A DNA stretch of 64,000 nt from AP-15 sp963702685 (GCA_963702685.1 CAVPDQ010000015.1:186001-250000); one strand, 5' to 3'. Shown: positions 7,927 through 18,618, numbered from the stretch's first letter. The notes: generated by a model from the sequence alone, not told the origin. Made by a program: numbers and translations.

Positions 7927-9070
7927 ATCGCCCTCCCCGCCCGCGAGCTCGACCCCGAACAGCGCCTCGACTGGCTGCGGCTCTGCCGTACCGAGACCAT
8001 CGGTCCGATCAGCTTTTACGCGATGCTGCGCCGGTTCGGCTCGGCGCGGGCGGCGCTCGAGGCGCTGCCACGCCTGGCCCGCCGCGGCGAGCGCAGCAAA
8101 GCCGTCACCGCGGTGACGCGGGCCGCAGCGGAAAAGGAGCTGGCAGCGCTCGACCGGGCCGGCGCGTCGATCGTCTGCTGGGGCGAGCCGTCCTATCCGA
8201 GCGCGCTCGCCGCCGTCGAGGATGCGCCGCCGGTCTTGACCGTGCTCGGCCAGACGGCACTCTTGGGGCACCCGATAATGGCCGTGGTCGGCGCGCGCAA
8301 CGCGTCGGCGAACGGCCGGCGTTTCGCCCGCGAATTGGCCGCGGGGCTGGGCGAGGGCGGTTTGGTCGTGGCGTCGGGGCTGGCGCGCGGCATCGACGCC
8401 GCCGCCCATTTGGGTGCGCATCGAAACCGGCACGGTCGCGGTCGTCGCCGGCGGCGCCGACATCGTCTATCCCGAGGAGAACCGCGGGCTCTATGACATT
8501 ATCTGCCGGCAAGGCGTGGTCGTCGCCGAATTGCCGCTCGGCAGCGAGCCGCAGGCGCGCCATTTCCCGCGCCGCAACCGCATCATTTCAGGCATGGCGC
8601 TGGGGGTGGTCGTGGTCGAGGCGGCGGCGCGCTCGGGCTCGCTGATCACCGCGCGCTATGCGCTCGAGCAGGGGCGCGAGGTGTTTGCGGTGCCGGGCTC
8701 GCCGCTCGATCCGCGCTGCCGCGGGGCGAACGACCTGATCCGGCACGGCGCGGTCTTGACCGAGAACGCGGCCGACGTGCTCTCGCAGCTCGGCCCGCTG
8801 TTGCAGGGCAAGCCGCCGCCGCCCCGGCCGACAGCGTCGGTCGCGGGCACCGCCATGATCGGCTGGCCGCCGACGGGCGCGGCCGAGCCGGCGGCCGACG
8901 AAGCGGGTCTCGAGCTGGTCCTCGAACGGCTCGGCCCGAGCCCGGTCGCGGTTGACGAACTGGTGCGCCAATGCCAATTGTCGGCGGCGGCCGTCGCCAC
9001 GCTCCTCCTCGAGCTCGAACTTGCCGGCCGGGTCGAGCGGCATCCCGGCAATCTCGTTTCCACGCGGTGA
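7927..9070 (+). CDS. dprA: DNA processing protein DprA, frameshifted
   Basis: DprA (Smf) loads RecA onto incoming single-stranded DNA during transformation. The N-terminal part (LDWLRLCRTETIGPISFY to VASGLARGIDAAAHLGA) and the remainder (IETGTVAVVAGGADIVYPEEN to LVSTR) lie in different frames. One extra base near 8420, in GCGCATCGAAACC, separates them. Removing it gives about 380 aa, the family length, with the Rossmann-type GxRxA-S-GLARGID and RNRIISGMA motifs and a C-terminal winged-helix region. No ATG, GTG or TTG precedes the conserved N-terminus in frame; the first family-like codon is ATC at 7927, so the start is unresolved. Confidence 0.85.
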
Positions 9071-9110
9071 ACCCTTCCGCCCGCCAGTCGCAACCCAAAC
9101 GAACAGGCTC

Positions 9111-11840
9111 ATGAAAGTCGTCGTCGTCGAATTGCCGGCCAAGGCGAAAACCATCAACAAGTATCTGGGCGACGACTACAAGGTCATCGCCAGCTATGGC
9201 CATGTCCGCGACCTGCCGGCCAAGGACGGCTCGGTCCGCCCCGACGCCGATTTCGCGATGTCGTGGGAGGTCGACGGCAAAGCGGAAAAGCACATGAAGG
9301 AGATCGCCGCAGGCGGTGCGCGGCGCCGAGCGCCTGTTTCTCGCCACCGACCCCGACCGCGAGGGCGAGGCGATCTCGTGGCATGTCCGCGAGGTGCTGA
9401 ACGCCCGCCGCGCGCTAAAGGGCGTCGACGTCAAGCGCGTCGTCTTCAACGAGGTGACCAAGGACGCGGTCCTTGACGGCGTTCAGCCAGCCGCGCGAGA
9501 TCGACCTCGAGCTGGTCGACGCCTATCTGGCGCGCCGCGCGCTCGATTATCTGGTCGGCTTCACCTTGTCGCCGGTGCTGTGGCGCAAATTGCCGGGAAG
9601 CCGCTCGGCGGGCCGCGTCCAATCGGTGGCGTTGCGGCTCGTGTGCGAGCGCGAAGCCGAGATCGAGAGCTTCAAGCCGCGCGAATACTGGACGGTCGAG
9701 GTCGAGTTCACCACTGCCGGCGGGCGAGGGCTTCACCGCGCGGCTGACCCATCTCGACGGCAAGCGGCTCGACCGCTTCGATCTCGACAGCGAGGCGAAG
9801 GCGCGCGCCGCGGCCGATGCGATCTTGCGCGCCTCGGGCTTTAGCGTCGCCTCGGTCGAACGCCGCGAGGTCCGCCGCAACCCGTTCCCGCCGTTCACCA
9901 CCTCGACCTTGCAGCAGGAAGCCTCGCGCAAGCTCGGCCTCGGCGCCAGCCGCACGATGCGGATCGCCCAGCGGCTCTATGAGGGGATCGATCTCGCCGG
10001 CGAGACCGTGGGCCTCATCACCTATATGCGCACCGACGGGGTGGCGATTTCGGCCGAGGCGATCACCGCCGCGCGCCGCCTGATCGGCAGCGAGTTCGGC
10101 GCGCGCTATGTCCCGGACGCGCCGCGCCTATACCGCAGCCCGGCCAAGAACGCGCAGGAGGCGCACGAGGCGATCCGGCCGACCGATCTCGGACGCAAGC
10201 CGGAAGCGGTCGCGGCCCATCTCGACCGCGATCATCGCCGCCTCTACGAGCTGATCTGGAAGCGCACGGTGGCGAGCCAGATGGCCTCGGCGCTGTTCGA
10301 GCAGGTCGCTGTCGATATCACCGACCCGAGCGGCGGGCTGCGGCTGCGCGCAACCGGCTCGGTCGTCGTCTTCGACGGGTTTCTCGCGCTTTATCAGGAA
10401 GACCGCGACGACGAGCCAGCCGCGCCGGGCGCCCCGACCGGCGCCGGCGAGGAGGAAGGCGCAGGCGGCCGGCTGCCGGCGATGCGCGAGCGCGAACGGC
10501 TCGACCGCGGCGCGATCGTGCCGAGCCAGCATTTCACCCAGCCGCCGCCGCGCTACACCGAGGCGAGCCTCGTCAAAAAGCTCGAAGAGCTGGGGATCGG
10601 CCGGCCCTCGACCTATGCCTCGATCTTGCAGGTATTGCAGGACCGCTCTTACGTGCGGCTCGAAAAGCGGCGCTTTGTGCCGGAGGACCGCGGCCGTTTG
10701 GTGACCGCATTTCTGACCAGCTTTTTCGAGCGCTATGTCGAATACAATTTTACCGCCGACCTCGAAAACCAGCTCGACGACGTGTCGGACGGCCGCACCG
10801 ACTGGAAAGAGGTGCTGCGCAATTTCTGGCGCGATTTTTCGACCGCGATCGACGGCACCAAGGATTTGACGATCAGCCAGGTGTTGACCGCGCTCGACGC
10901 CGATCTCGGCCGTCATTTCTTTCCCGAAACCGGCTCGGGCAGCGACCCGCGGCTGTGCCCGGTGTGCGGCGCCGGCCGGCTCAGCCTCAAGCTCGGCAAG
11001 TTCGGCGCCTTTATCGGCTGCTCGAACTACCCGAGCTGCCGCTATACGAGGCCGCTGGCGATCGAGGGCGAGAAGGAGGACGCGACCGCCGACACCCCGC
11101 TCGGCACCGACCCGGCGAGCGGGCTCGCGGTCTCGCTGCGCAAGGGGCCGTTTGGTCATTACGTGCAGCTCGGCGCGGCCGACGGCGACGCAAAGCCAAA
11201 GCGGGTGGCGGTGCCGCGCGGGCTGGCGCCGGCCGATATCGATCTCGACACGGCCCTGAGGCTGCTCGCCCTGCCGCGCGAGCTCGGCACGCACCCCGAG
11301 ACCGGCGCGCCGATTGTTGCCGGCATCGGCCGGTTCGGCCCGTATATCAAGCATGGCGCGAGCTACAAATCGCTCGGCGCCGAGGATGATGTGCTGACCA
11401 TCGGGTTGAACCGCGCCGTCGTCGTGCTGGCCGAGCCATCGGCCGAGCGGCGGGGCGCGCCGACACCGTTGCGCGAGCTGGGCGCTCACCCCGACGGCGG
11501 GGTCGTGGCGTTGTTCAAGGGACGGTACGGCCCCTATGTCAGCCATGACGGCGTCTTCGCCTCGCTGCCGCGCACTGCCGACCCGGAGACGTTCACCCTG
11601 GCCGAAGCGCTGCCACTGCTCGCCGCGCAACGCGCAAAGGGAAAAGGCCTGCGGCGCAAGACCGCGACGGCCCGCCCCAAGGCCGCGGCAGCGCGAAGCG
11701 CTGCTCCGGCAGCGGCGGCGACCACAAAACGGGCGGCGGTGACCACAAAACGGACGGCGCCGAAGAAGAAGACCGGATCGCCAAAGAAGGCTGCTTCCGC
11801 GCGCCCGGCCAAGAAGCCCAGGGCGCGACCCGGCACATGA
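9111..11840 (+). CDS. topA: DNA topoisomerase I TopA, three frameshifts
   Basis: TopA relaxes negative supercoils through a 5'-phosphotyrosine intermediate and is normally essential. It starts MKVVVVELPAKAKTINKYLG at ATG 9111. Three single extra G bases near 9312, 9476 and 9724 break the frame within 420 bp. Removing them joins EIAAAVRGAERLFLATDPDREGEA, VLDAFSQPREIDLEL and TAGGEGFTARLTHL into a 908-aa protein. The catalytic tyrosine lies in LITYMRTDG. One C4 zinc ribbon (LCPVCGAGRL ... CSNYPSC) and a Lys/Ala-rich tail follow. It overlaps rnr by ATGA. Three disruptions in an essential gene point to sequence error. Confidence 0.93.
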
Positions 11841-13849
11841 TCGGCTCGGTCCGCCGCGGGCGCGACCGCACCCTCCGGCCGGACCCGGCATCGCCCGAGC
11901 TCACGGTCATCGAGCGCTGCGGCAGCGACGAGGACGGCGTCCCATTGGCCCGGCCGTTGGCATGGCCGCTGCCCGGCCCGCCACCAGTGGTGCGCATTGT
12001 CGATAGCGGGCGCGATGAGGCATTGCCGGTCGGCGGGCGATGGGCGGCGCGGCTGACGACGCTCGAAAGCGGCGAGATTGAGGCGCGGATCGTTCGCCGT
12101 CTCGATCCGCCGAACGCGCGGGTCGCCGGCGTGTTCCACCGCATCGCCGGCGACGGCGGGCGGGTGGTGCCGGCCGACCGGCGCTCGGATGCCGAATATC
12201 GGGTGGCCGACAGCGATAGCGGTGCCGCCGAGGACGGCGAGCTGGTGGTCGCCGAAGCGCTGGCTTCCGCCCGTCTCGGGCCGCCGCGCGCGCGCGTTGT
12301 CGAGCGGCTCGGCCCGGTCTCGGGGCCGGGGGCGATCAGCCGCCTCGCGATCGCGAGCTTTGATATTCCGACCGTCTTTCCCGGCACCGCGCTCGCCGAA
12401 GCTGCGGCGGCATTACCGCCCGATCGCGCCGGGCGCGTCGATTTGCGCGCCGTGCCGCTGGTCACGATCGACGGCGCGGATGCGCGCGATTTCGACGACG
12501 CGGTCTGGGCCGAGCCCGATCCCGACCCGGCAAACCAGGGCGGCTGGCACATCATCGTCGCGATTGCCGATGTCGCCTGGTATGTGCGGCCGGGTAGCGA
12601 GCTCGACCGCGAAGCCGAGCGCCGCGGCAATTCGGTCTACTTCCCCGATCGCGTCGTGCCGATGCTGCCCGAGGCGTTGTCGAACGGGCTCTGCTCGCTG
12701 CAGCCGGGGGTCGATCGCGCTTGCCTCGCGGCGGATTTATGGATCGACGCCGACGGGCGTAAACGCCGCCACCGGTTCGCTCGCGCGCTGATGCGCTCGG
12801 CGGCGCGGCTCACTTATGAGGAGGCGCAAGCAGCGCATGACGAGCGGCGCGAGCTCAAGGCGCTCTACGAGGCGTACCGGGCGCTGGCTCGGGCACGGGC
12901 GGAGCGGGGGACGATCGAGCTCGACATCCGCGAGGACCGGGTCGTGCTCGATACGAGCGGCCGGCCCCGCGCGGTCGTGCCGGTCGAGCGGCTCGACAGC
13001 CACCGGCTGATCGAGGAATTGATGATCCTCGCCAATGTCGCGGCGGCCGAGGAGCTCGAAGCCCGGCGCCAGCCCTGCATGTACCGCGTCCACGATGCGC
13101 CCGACCCGAAACGGCTCCAGGCATTGCACGATTTCCTCGCCGCACTCGGGCTTCCCGGTCTCGCTCTGGCGCGAGGCCAGGCGCCGAAACCGGCGATGTT
13201 CAACGGGCTGCTGCGCCGCGCCGCAGCGACGCCGGCGGCGGCGCTGGTCAACGATCTGGTGCTGCGCTGCCAGGCGCAGGCCGCCTACAACCCGGCCAAT
13301 ATCGGGCATTTCGGCTTGGCGCTGCGGCGCTACGCCCATTTCACCTCGCCGATCCGGCGCTATGCCGATTTGCTGGTGCACCGGGCGCTGATCGACGATT
13401 TCGGCGGGCGGCAAGACCTGGCGACGGTGGGCGAGCACCTGTCGGCGACCGAGCGCACCGCCGCGGCGGCCGAACGCGCGGCGCTCGACCGCTGCCGCGC
13501 GCTGTTGACGGCACCCTTGGTCGGCAGCGTCTTTACGGCGCGGATCAGCGGCGTCGCCGGTTTCGGGCTGTTTGTGACGTTGAACGACAACGGCGCGACC
13601 GGCCTCGCGCCGCTGTCCAACCTTCCGGGCGATTTCTACCGGCGCGACGAGAGGGCGCAGCGGCTGGTCGGCAAGCACTCGGGCCGGGTCTTTCGATTGG
13701 GCGACGAATTGCCGGTGCGCCTGGTCGATGCCGACCCGGTCGGCGCGCGGCTGGTGTTCCGGGTCGAGGACCAGGCGGCCGGCGTCGCTGCCGCGCGCCG
13801 GATGCCGCTCGGCGGGCCGCGGCGGCGCGGGCGAGGCCGGCATGGTTGA
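11837..13849 (+). CDS. rnr: Ribonuclease R (N-terminally short)
   Basis: RNase R is a processive 3'-5' exoribonuclease that degrades structured RNA. The 670-aa protein contains the RNB catalytic core with the Asp cluster DARDFDDAVWAEP, then NSVYFPDRVVPMLPE and HFTSPIRRYADLLVHR. A C-terminal S1 domain (GSVFTARISGVAGFGLFV) ends in an Arg/Gly-rich tail. The usual N-terminal winged-helix domain is missing, since the protein begins directly in the cold-shock-like segment. The ATG overlaps the topA stop (ATGA), so the start is well fixed and the shortness looks real unless another indel lies in the overlap. Confidence 0.92.
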   Translation: MIGSVRRGRDRTLRPDPASPELTVIERCGSDEDGVPLARPLAWPLPGPPPVVRIVDSGRDEALPVGGRWAARLTTLESGEIEARIVRRLDPPNARVAGVFHRIAGDGGRVVPADRRSDAEYRVADSDSGAAEDGELVVAEALASARLGPPRARVVERLGPVSGPGAISRLAIASFDIPTVFPGTALAEAAAALPPDRAGRVDLRAVPLVTIDGADARDFDDAVWAEPDPDPANQGGWHIIVAIADVAWYVRPGSELDREAERRGNSVYFPDRVVPMLPEALSNGLCSLQPGVDRACLAADLWIDADGRKRRHRFARALMRSAARLTYEEAQAAHDERRELKALYEAYRALARARAERGTIELDIREDRVVLDTSGRPRAVVPVERLDSHRLIEELMILANVAAAEELEARRQPCMYRVHDAPDPKRLQALHDFLAALGLPGLALARGQAPKPAMFNGLLRRAAATPAAALVNDLVLRCQAQAAYNPANIGHFGLALRRYAHFTSPIRRYADLLVHRALIDDFGGRQDLATVGEHLSATERTAAAAERAALDRCRALLTAPLVGSVFTARISGVAGFGLFVTLNDNGATGLAPLSNLPGDFYRRDERAQRLVGKHSGRVFRLGDELPVRLVDADPVGARLVFRVEDQAAGVAAARRMPLGGPRRRGRGRHG

Positions 13850-13907
13850 TCGCCGGCGGCAGGCGATTTACCGTGCGGTCCGCCGCGGGGATTTGGGGGC
13901 CTCCTCG

Positions 13908-15503
13908 ATGCCGATCTCATTATGCCCGGCAATTCTGCTCGCGCCGGCGAGCCTGCTGGGGCTCGCGGTTGTGCTCGCCGCTTGCGCCGGGAGCGAGCCG
14001 CTGCCGGCCGATCCGACCGGACGGCTCTTCGCCCGCGGCCTCGCCGAGATCGGCGAGCTCTACATCACGCCGGTCTCGACCCGAAAGCTGGTGTTTGCGG
14101 GTGCAGCACAGCTTTCGGCGCTCGATCGCAAGGTTTTGGTGGTCGAAACCCCGGGCCCCGAGAGCGGGACCGAAATCGTGCTCGATTATGCCGGCCGCGA
14201 GGCCGCGGCTGATCCGAGCCCGCACGACCAGGACCCCAATGCGTGGGGCGAGTGGCTGGGGCGGCTGATCAGCGAAGCAAAACGAGCCTCGCCGACGATC
14301 GCCGGGTTGTCCGACGACAAGATCGAGGAAGCCGTTTTCGACGGCATCACCGGCGCGCTCGACCGGTTTTCACGCTATGCCTCGCCCGATGCCGCCCGCG
14401 ACCATCGCGCAATCCGCGACGGGTTTGGCGGGATCGGCGTGACCCTCGATCTCGCGGCCGAGGGGTTTGTCGTCGCCCAGGTCATGCCCGGCACGCCGGC
14501 CGATCTCGCCGGCATCCGGCCGGGCGACCGGATTATCGCGATCGACGGCAAGCCGACCGCCGGGCGTGACGAAGAAGAGGTGGTCCATCAGCTGCGCGGC
14601 CCGATTTCGAGCGCGGTCAGGGTGAGCCTCGAACGGGCAAACGGGTCACGGCGCGATCTTGTGCTGGACCGTACGTTGATCGTGCTCCCGACGGTAACAA
14701 CATCGCGCGACGGTGCGATTGCGATCCTGCGGGTCGCGAGCTTCAACCAGAACACGACGCAGCAGGTCGTCGAAAGCCTTTCCCGGCTGCGCGGCGAGCC
14801 GGGCGGCCTGCGCGGCGTGGTCCTCGACCTGCGCGGCGATCCGGGCGGGCTCCTCGACCAGGCGGTCAGCCTCGCCGATGTGTTTATCGCCCACGGGCCG
14901 ATCGTCGCGACCGTCGGCCGGCATCCGGCGAGCCGCCAATTGTTCGAGGCCTCGGGCGACAGCCTGGCGCCGAGCCTACCGATCGTCGTCTTGATCGACG
15001 GCGGCTCGGCCTCGGCGGCGGAGATCGTCGCGGCGGCCTTGCAGGATGCCGGCCGCGCCGTCGTCGTCGGCAGCGCCTCCTATGGCAAGGGCACGGTGCA
15101 GACGGTGCTGCGCCTGCCAAACGACGGCGAGCTGACCTTGACCTGGGCCCAGCTGGTGACGCCCTCGGGGTATCTGCTGAACCGGCACGGCGTGGTGCCG
15201 ACCTTGTGCACCAGCGATCTCGGCACCGACGAGCGTTCGATCCAGGTCGCGGTCCAGCGCGCCGGCGGCGCCGCAGCACCGGTCTCTCCCCTGTCCTATC
15301 GGCCGCGCAAGGAGCTCGACGAGCCCGAGTGGTCGCGTTTGCGCCACGCCTGCCCGGTGCGCCGCGGCGACCATCCGATTGACCTCGTGGTGGCGAAGCG
15401 GCTGCTGAACGATCCCATCCTCTACAGCGAGGCGGCGCACGTCATGACGCTGGCCCAGCATCCCGGCTCCGGGCCGGTGGCGGCGGCCCCCGCGCCGCCT
15501 TGA
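13908..15503 (+). CDS. S41 family carboxyl-terminal processing protease, lipoprotein
   Basis: Periplasmic Ser/Lys protease of the CtpA/S41 type, about 531 aa. From ATG 13908 it begins MPISLCPAILLAPASLLGLA and reaches a lipobox LAAC, so it is probably anchored as a lipoprotein. An in-frame ATG at 13842, overlapping the rnr end, would add 22 residues before the signal. A PDZ domain (GIGVTLDLAAEGFVVAQVM) precedes the catalytic domain. The nucleophile Ser is in DGGSASAAEI (near 366) and the general base Lys in SYGKGTVQT (near 392). It is likely cotranscribed with topA-rnr. The substrate is unknown. Confidence 0.9.
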   Translation: MPISLCPAILLAPASLLGLAVVLAACAGSEPLPADPTGRLFARGLAEIGELYITPVSTRKLVFAGAAQLSALDRKVLVVETPGPESGTEIVLDYAGREAAADPSPHDQDPNAWGEWLGRLISEAKRASPTIAGLSDDKIEEAVFDGITGALDRFSRYASPDAARDHRAIRDGFGGIGVTLDLAAEGFVVAQVMPGTPADLAGIRPGDRIIAIDGKPTAGRDEEEVVHQLRGPISSAVRVSLERANGSRRDLVLDRTLIVLPTVTTSRDGAIAILRVASFNQNTTQQVVESLSRLRGEPGGLRGVVLDLRGDPGGLLDQAVSLADVFIAHGPIVATVGRHPASRQLFEASGDSLAPSLPIVVLIDGGSASAAEIVAAALQDAGRAVVVGSASYGKGTVQTVLRLPNDGELTLTWAQLVTPSGYLLNRHGVVPTLCTSDLGTDERSIQVAVQRAGGAAAPVSPLSYRPRKELDEPEWSRLRHACPVRRGDHPIDLVVAKRLLNDPILYSEAAHVMTLAQHPGSGPVAAAPAPP

Positions 15504-15560
15504 CAGCCGGGTCGCGCGCTTTATGTTGGGATCAGCGTCACTTGCAGCCGGGTTCGTCCG

Positions 15561-15728
15561 ATGGCCAAAACCAGCACCGTCCTGATCAAGCTCGTCAGCA
15601 GCGCCGACACCGGGTTTTTTTACGTCACGAAGAAAAACCCGCGGACCAAGACCGGCAAGCTCGAATTGAAGAAATTCGATCCGGTGGCGCGCAAGCACGT
15701 CCTCTTCAAGGAAGCAAAAATCAAATAG
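15561..15728 (+). CDS. rpmG: 50S ribosomal protein L33
   Basis: A 55-aa basic ribosomal protein: MAKTSTVLIKLVSSADTGFF, then YVTKKNPRTKTGKLELKKFD and a C-terminus KHVLFKEAKIK. This matches the alphaproteobacterial L33 form that lacks the zinc-binding cysteine pairs. It stands alone on the plus strand, 58 bp after the S41 protease gene and convergent with pleD. Confidence 0.95.
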   Translation: MAKTSTVLIKLVSSADTGFFYVTKKNPRTKTGKLELKKFDPVARKHVLFKEAKIK

Positions 15729-15750
15729 CCGCGCGGCGGGCACCGCCCGG

Positions 15751-17142
15751 TCAGGAGGCGATGGCCGCCGGCGCCAAGCCCGCGGTTCGGGCGACCACGC
15801 GATTTCTTCCTGCGGCCTTGGCGCTGTAGAGCGCATCGTCGGCGCGTTTGAGAAGCCGGTCGCGGGTGTCTTCGCCGATGGCGGCGGTCGTCGCGCCGAT
15901 GCTGACCGTGACGGCCAGCGGCGCATTGCCCGCCTTGATCGAAAAAGGCTCCGCGGCGACGGCCGAGCGCAGCCGCTCGGCAACCGCGATCGCCACCGGC
16001 AAATCGGCATCGGGCATCACGACGGCAAATTCTTCGCCGCCGAGGCGGGCGACGAGATCGGCGCTGCGCACGGTTTTGACCGCGCGGGCGGCGAGCGCAC
16101 GCAGCACCTCGTCACCGCTCGCATGACCGTAGCTGTCGTTGACCAGCTTGAAGTGGTCGATATCGAACAGCAGCAGGGCGGCGCCGGTCCGTTCGAGGTT
16201 GATCCGCTCGATCAGCTCATCGAGATGAGCAAACAGATAGCGCCGGTTGTAAAGGCCGGTCAGCTCGTCGGTCAGCGCCAGCGACAGGCTGCGCTGGTAG
16301 TTTTGGTTGAGCCGGTCTTGCAGCCGCTTGCGCCGGAGCTGGGTGGCGGTGCGGGCCACCAGCTCATTGGCGTCGACCGGGCGCACCAGATAGTCGTTGG
16401 CGCCGAGGTCGAGCCCCTTGGCCAGGCGCGCCAGATCGCGCTCCTCTGCGATCAGCAGGATCGGCAGCTGGCGATAAACCTCGTCGGCCCGGCAATGCGA
16501 CACGATCCGCAGCGGGTCGCCATCCGGCGCCGACAAGCTGACGATGACCAGCTCGGTCGCGGCGTCGAGCCGGGCGCGCGCTTCGGCGCAGGTCACAGCC
16601 CGGATCATCGTGCCGGCCAGCGGTCGCAACGCCTCAGCCATCCGCGCGGCGGCAAACGCGTCCTCCTCGAGGAGCAGGATGCGAGCCGGACCGGGGTCTT
16701 CGACGACCTCCGCGTTGCGATCGCCAAAGCGGCCGCAGATCTCGTCGCGCAGACGCCATTCGTCCATCAATCGCTTCAACCGGACGAGCGAGCGTACCCG
16801 CGCGAAAAGTGCTGTGTCGTTGACCGGCTTTGTCAGAAACTCGTCGGCGCCGGCTTCGAGGCCGCGCAGCCGGTTGGCGGTGTCCGACAGGGCCGTCACC
16901 AGCACGACCGGGATGCCGGCGGTGCGGGGAGCGGCTTTGAGCCGACGACAGACTTCGAACCCGTCCATGCCCGGCATCATCACATCGAGCAGGATGACGT
17001 CCGGCAGCTCGGCATCGGCAATTTCCAGCGCGGCGCGGCCGTCCGAGGCCGACAGCACATCGAAATATTCGGTCGAAAGCTTGGCTTCGAGCAGCTTTAT
17101 ATTGATTTCGATATCGTCAACGACCAGCACCTTGGCGGGCAT
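15751..17142 (-). CDS. pleD: PleD-type response regulator diguanylate cyclase
   Basis: PleD makes cyclic di-GMP when phosphorylated and controls the swarmer-to-stalked transition in Caulobacter. The 463-aa protein has a first receiver domain with Asp53 in VILLDVMMPGMDG. A second receiver follows, in which Ser replaces the phosphoacceptor (LVIVSLSAPDG), as expected for the degenerate adaptor receiver. The C-terminal GGDEF domain has GGEEF near 366. An RSAD motif five residues before it is a complete product-inhibition I-site. divK lies 39 bp upstream in the same direction, so the two are probably one operon. Confidence 0.95.
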   Translation of the reverse strand: MPAKVLVVDDIEINIKLLEAKLSTEYFDVLSASDGRAALEIADAELPDVILLDVMMPGMDGFEVCRRLKAAPRTAGIPVVLVTALSDTANRLRGLEAGADEFLTKPVNDTALFARVRSLVRLKRLMDEWRLRDEICGRFGDRNAEVVEDPGPARILLLEEDAFAAARMAEALRPLAGTMIRAVTCAEARARLDAATELVIVSLSAPDGDPLRIVSHCRADEVYRQLPILLIAEERDLARLAKGLDLGANDYLVRPVDANELVARTATQLRRKRLQDRLNQNYQRSLSLALTDELTGLYNRRYLFAHLDELIERINLERTGAALLLFDIDHFKLVNDSYGHASGDEVLRALAARAVKTVRSADLVARLGGEEFAVVMPDADLPVAIAVAERLRSAVAAEPFSIKAGNAPLAVTVSIGATTAAIGEDTRDRLLKRADDALYSAKAAGRNRVVARTAGLAPAAIAS

Positions 17143-17181
17143 CGCCGGCTCACGATCGCATCCAGGGGGTCGGCGCCGGTC

Positions 17182-17592
17182 TCACGAGAGGAAGTGCTCC
17201 ACGGTCCGCAGAAAGCCCGTCACCGAGATCGGCTTGGCGATATAGGCTTCACACCCGCCACCGCGAATTTTCTCCTCGTCGCCCTTCATCGCAAACGCGG
17301 TGATCGCGACTATCGGGATCGTGCACAGATTCCGGTCTTGCTTGAGCCATTGAGTGACCTCGAGACCGGACACTTCGGGCAGCTGGATATCCATCAGGAT
17401 CAGGTCCGGACGATGACGGCGAGCCAGGGCCAACGCCTCTACCCCATCTCTGGATTGCAGCGTGTCGTAGCCATTTGCCACGAGCAGATCGTTGAATAGC
17501 TTCATATTGAGGACATTGTCCTCGACAATCAAGATGGTCCGCCGCCGCAGTCGAACGCGGTCGCCTTCCCGCCTGGCAATATCGAGCGTCAT
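17182..17592 (-). CDS. divK: DivK-like single-domain response regulator
   Basis: A single receiver domain of about 136 aa that would relay phosphate between cell-cycle kinases (the DivJ/PleC type in Caulobacter). Seen: TILIVEDNVLNMKLF, phosphoacceptor Asp68 in DLILMDIQLPEVSG, AITAFAMKGDEE, and the Lys of EAYIAKPISV. The upstream frame is open to 17664, but those residues do not resemble the family. ATG 17592 is my choice; an even shorter protein starting near the RRTILIVED segment is possible. Its position directly before pleD matches the Caulobacter arrangement. Confidence 0.9.
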   Translation of the reverse strand: MTLDIARREGDRVRLRRRTILIVEDNVLNMKLFNDLLVANGYDTLQSRDGVEALALARRHRPDLILMDIQLPEVSGLEVTQWLKQDRNLCTIPIVAITAFAMKGDEEKIRGGGCEAYIAKPISVTGFLRTVEHFLS

Positions 17593-17754
17593 AATCTGCC
17601 GGCCTCGAACCATGCTCCGATGACAGCCGCCGGCGGTAGGCCGCCGGTCGTCAGCGCTCCGCATCGGAGGACCCTGGCTCGTCCTATGCGACCGGCGTTA
17701 AAAATTGGTAAGCGGCGGGTTCGCGCTCGACGCCGACAGGGTGCGCCTTATCCG

Positions 17755-18618
17755 TTAGCAGTGCGGCTTGGACAGGGCTTCGATGTCGTCGAGCTTGGCG
17801 TGGATCGAATAGTCGCCGTAATCGATCACCATGTCGCGCGAGACGCCATTGTCGAGGAGCCGCATCCCGAGCTCGTAATCGGGCTCCTCGGCGTTGGGAT
17901 CGGCCGGAAAAAAGGCAAGCCTGATGCGCCAGCCCGGCCGCTCCACCAGCGGGCCGAATTTCGACAATGCCGGGTCGGGCGGCACCTTGGCCCCGATCAC
18001 GGCTGAAACCTGGACCGCGTTTTCCTCAGCGGCACCGTCGAACACCAGGCGCGAGATGAAGCTCTCGCCCGCCCGCGCCTTGTCGATCAGCAAGATCGTG
18101 TGGGCGCTCGGGAACAGCACGCCCGGCGCCAGCTTCATCGTCTGCTGCTGCGGCTTCGTAAACTCGGCGACACCGCCTTTGCCCTGGCCGTCGAGCTGCG
18201 CCTCGCCGCGGATCTCCTGGTCGACCTCGCCGTTGCGCGTCTCCTTCTGATTGAAGCGATAGCGCAGGCCGTCTTTCGATTCCCAGGTGACAAAGCTCGA
18301 CGCGATATCGACGTCGCGCGCGTCGGCATAGCGCATTTTGAGCCGATAACGCTGCTCGATGGTCCAGCCGTCGCAGGTCTCGCCCCATTCGTAATCCATC
18401 GTGCCGCGGGCATCGACGATGCCGGAATCGGTCCGCGCCGTTCCCAAGGTCATCGTGTAAAGCGCACGGTGCGGCGCAATTTCCGCGCCGCCCGCAGACG
18501 GCACCGGCACGGCCGTCGCGACCAGGACGAGCGCTGCGGCGAAAGGGCGGGCGTGCCGCCGAATTACGGCACCGACGGTTTCAACCGATAGCTGCGGCAA
18601 TGGCCGGCTATAAAGCAT
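17755..18618 (-). CDS. eipB: Cell envelope integrity protein EipB (DUF1849)
   Basis: EipB is a periplasmic beta-spiral protein needed for envelope integrity in Brucella and related alphaproteobacteria. An N-terminal signal sequence (RPFAAALVLVATAVPVPSAGG) precedes HRALYTMTLG. The family pattern continues with DYEWGETCDGWTIEQRYRL and GVLFPSAHTILLIDKARAG. Cys82 in GETCDG and the very last residue Cys287 (LSKPHC) correspond to the pair that forms the EipB disulfide. The start is uncertain: 18654, 18618 or a later codon would all leave the signal intact. Confidence 0.85.
   Translation of the reverse strand: MLYSRPLPQLSVETVGAVIRRHARPFAAALVLVATAVPVPSAGGAEIAPHRALYTMTLGTARTDSGIVDARGTMDYEWGETCDGWTIEQRYRLKMRYADARDVDIASSFVTWESKDGLRYRFNQKETRNGEVDQEIRGEAQLDGQGKGGVAEFTKPQQQTMKLAPGVLFPSAHTILLIDKARAGESFISRLVFDGAAEENAVQVSAVIGAKVPPDPALSKFGPLVERPGWRIRLAFFPADPNAEEPDYELGMRLLDNGVSRDMVIDYGDYSIHAKLDDIEALSKPHC

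Noticed and set aside
9300..9730. Programmed frameshifting in topA
   Set aside because: Three shifts within 420 bp, all explained by one extra G, with no slippery heptamer or stimulatory structure evident. Sequence error is simpler.
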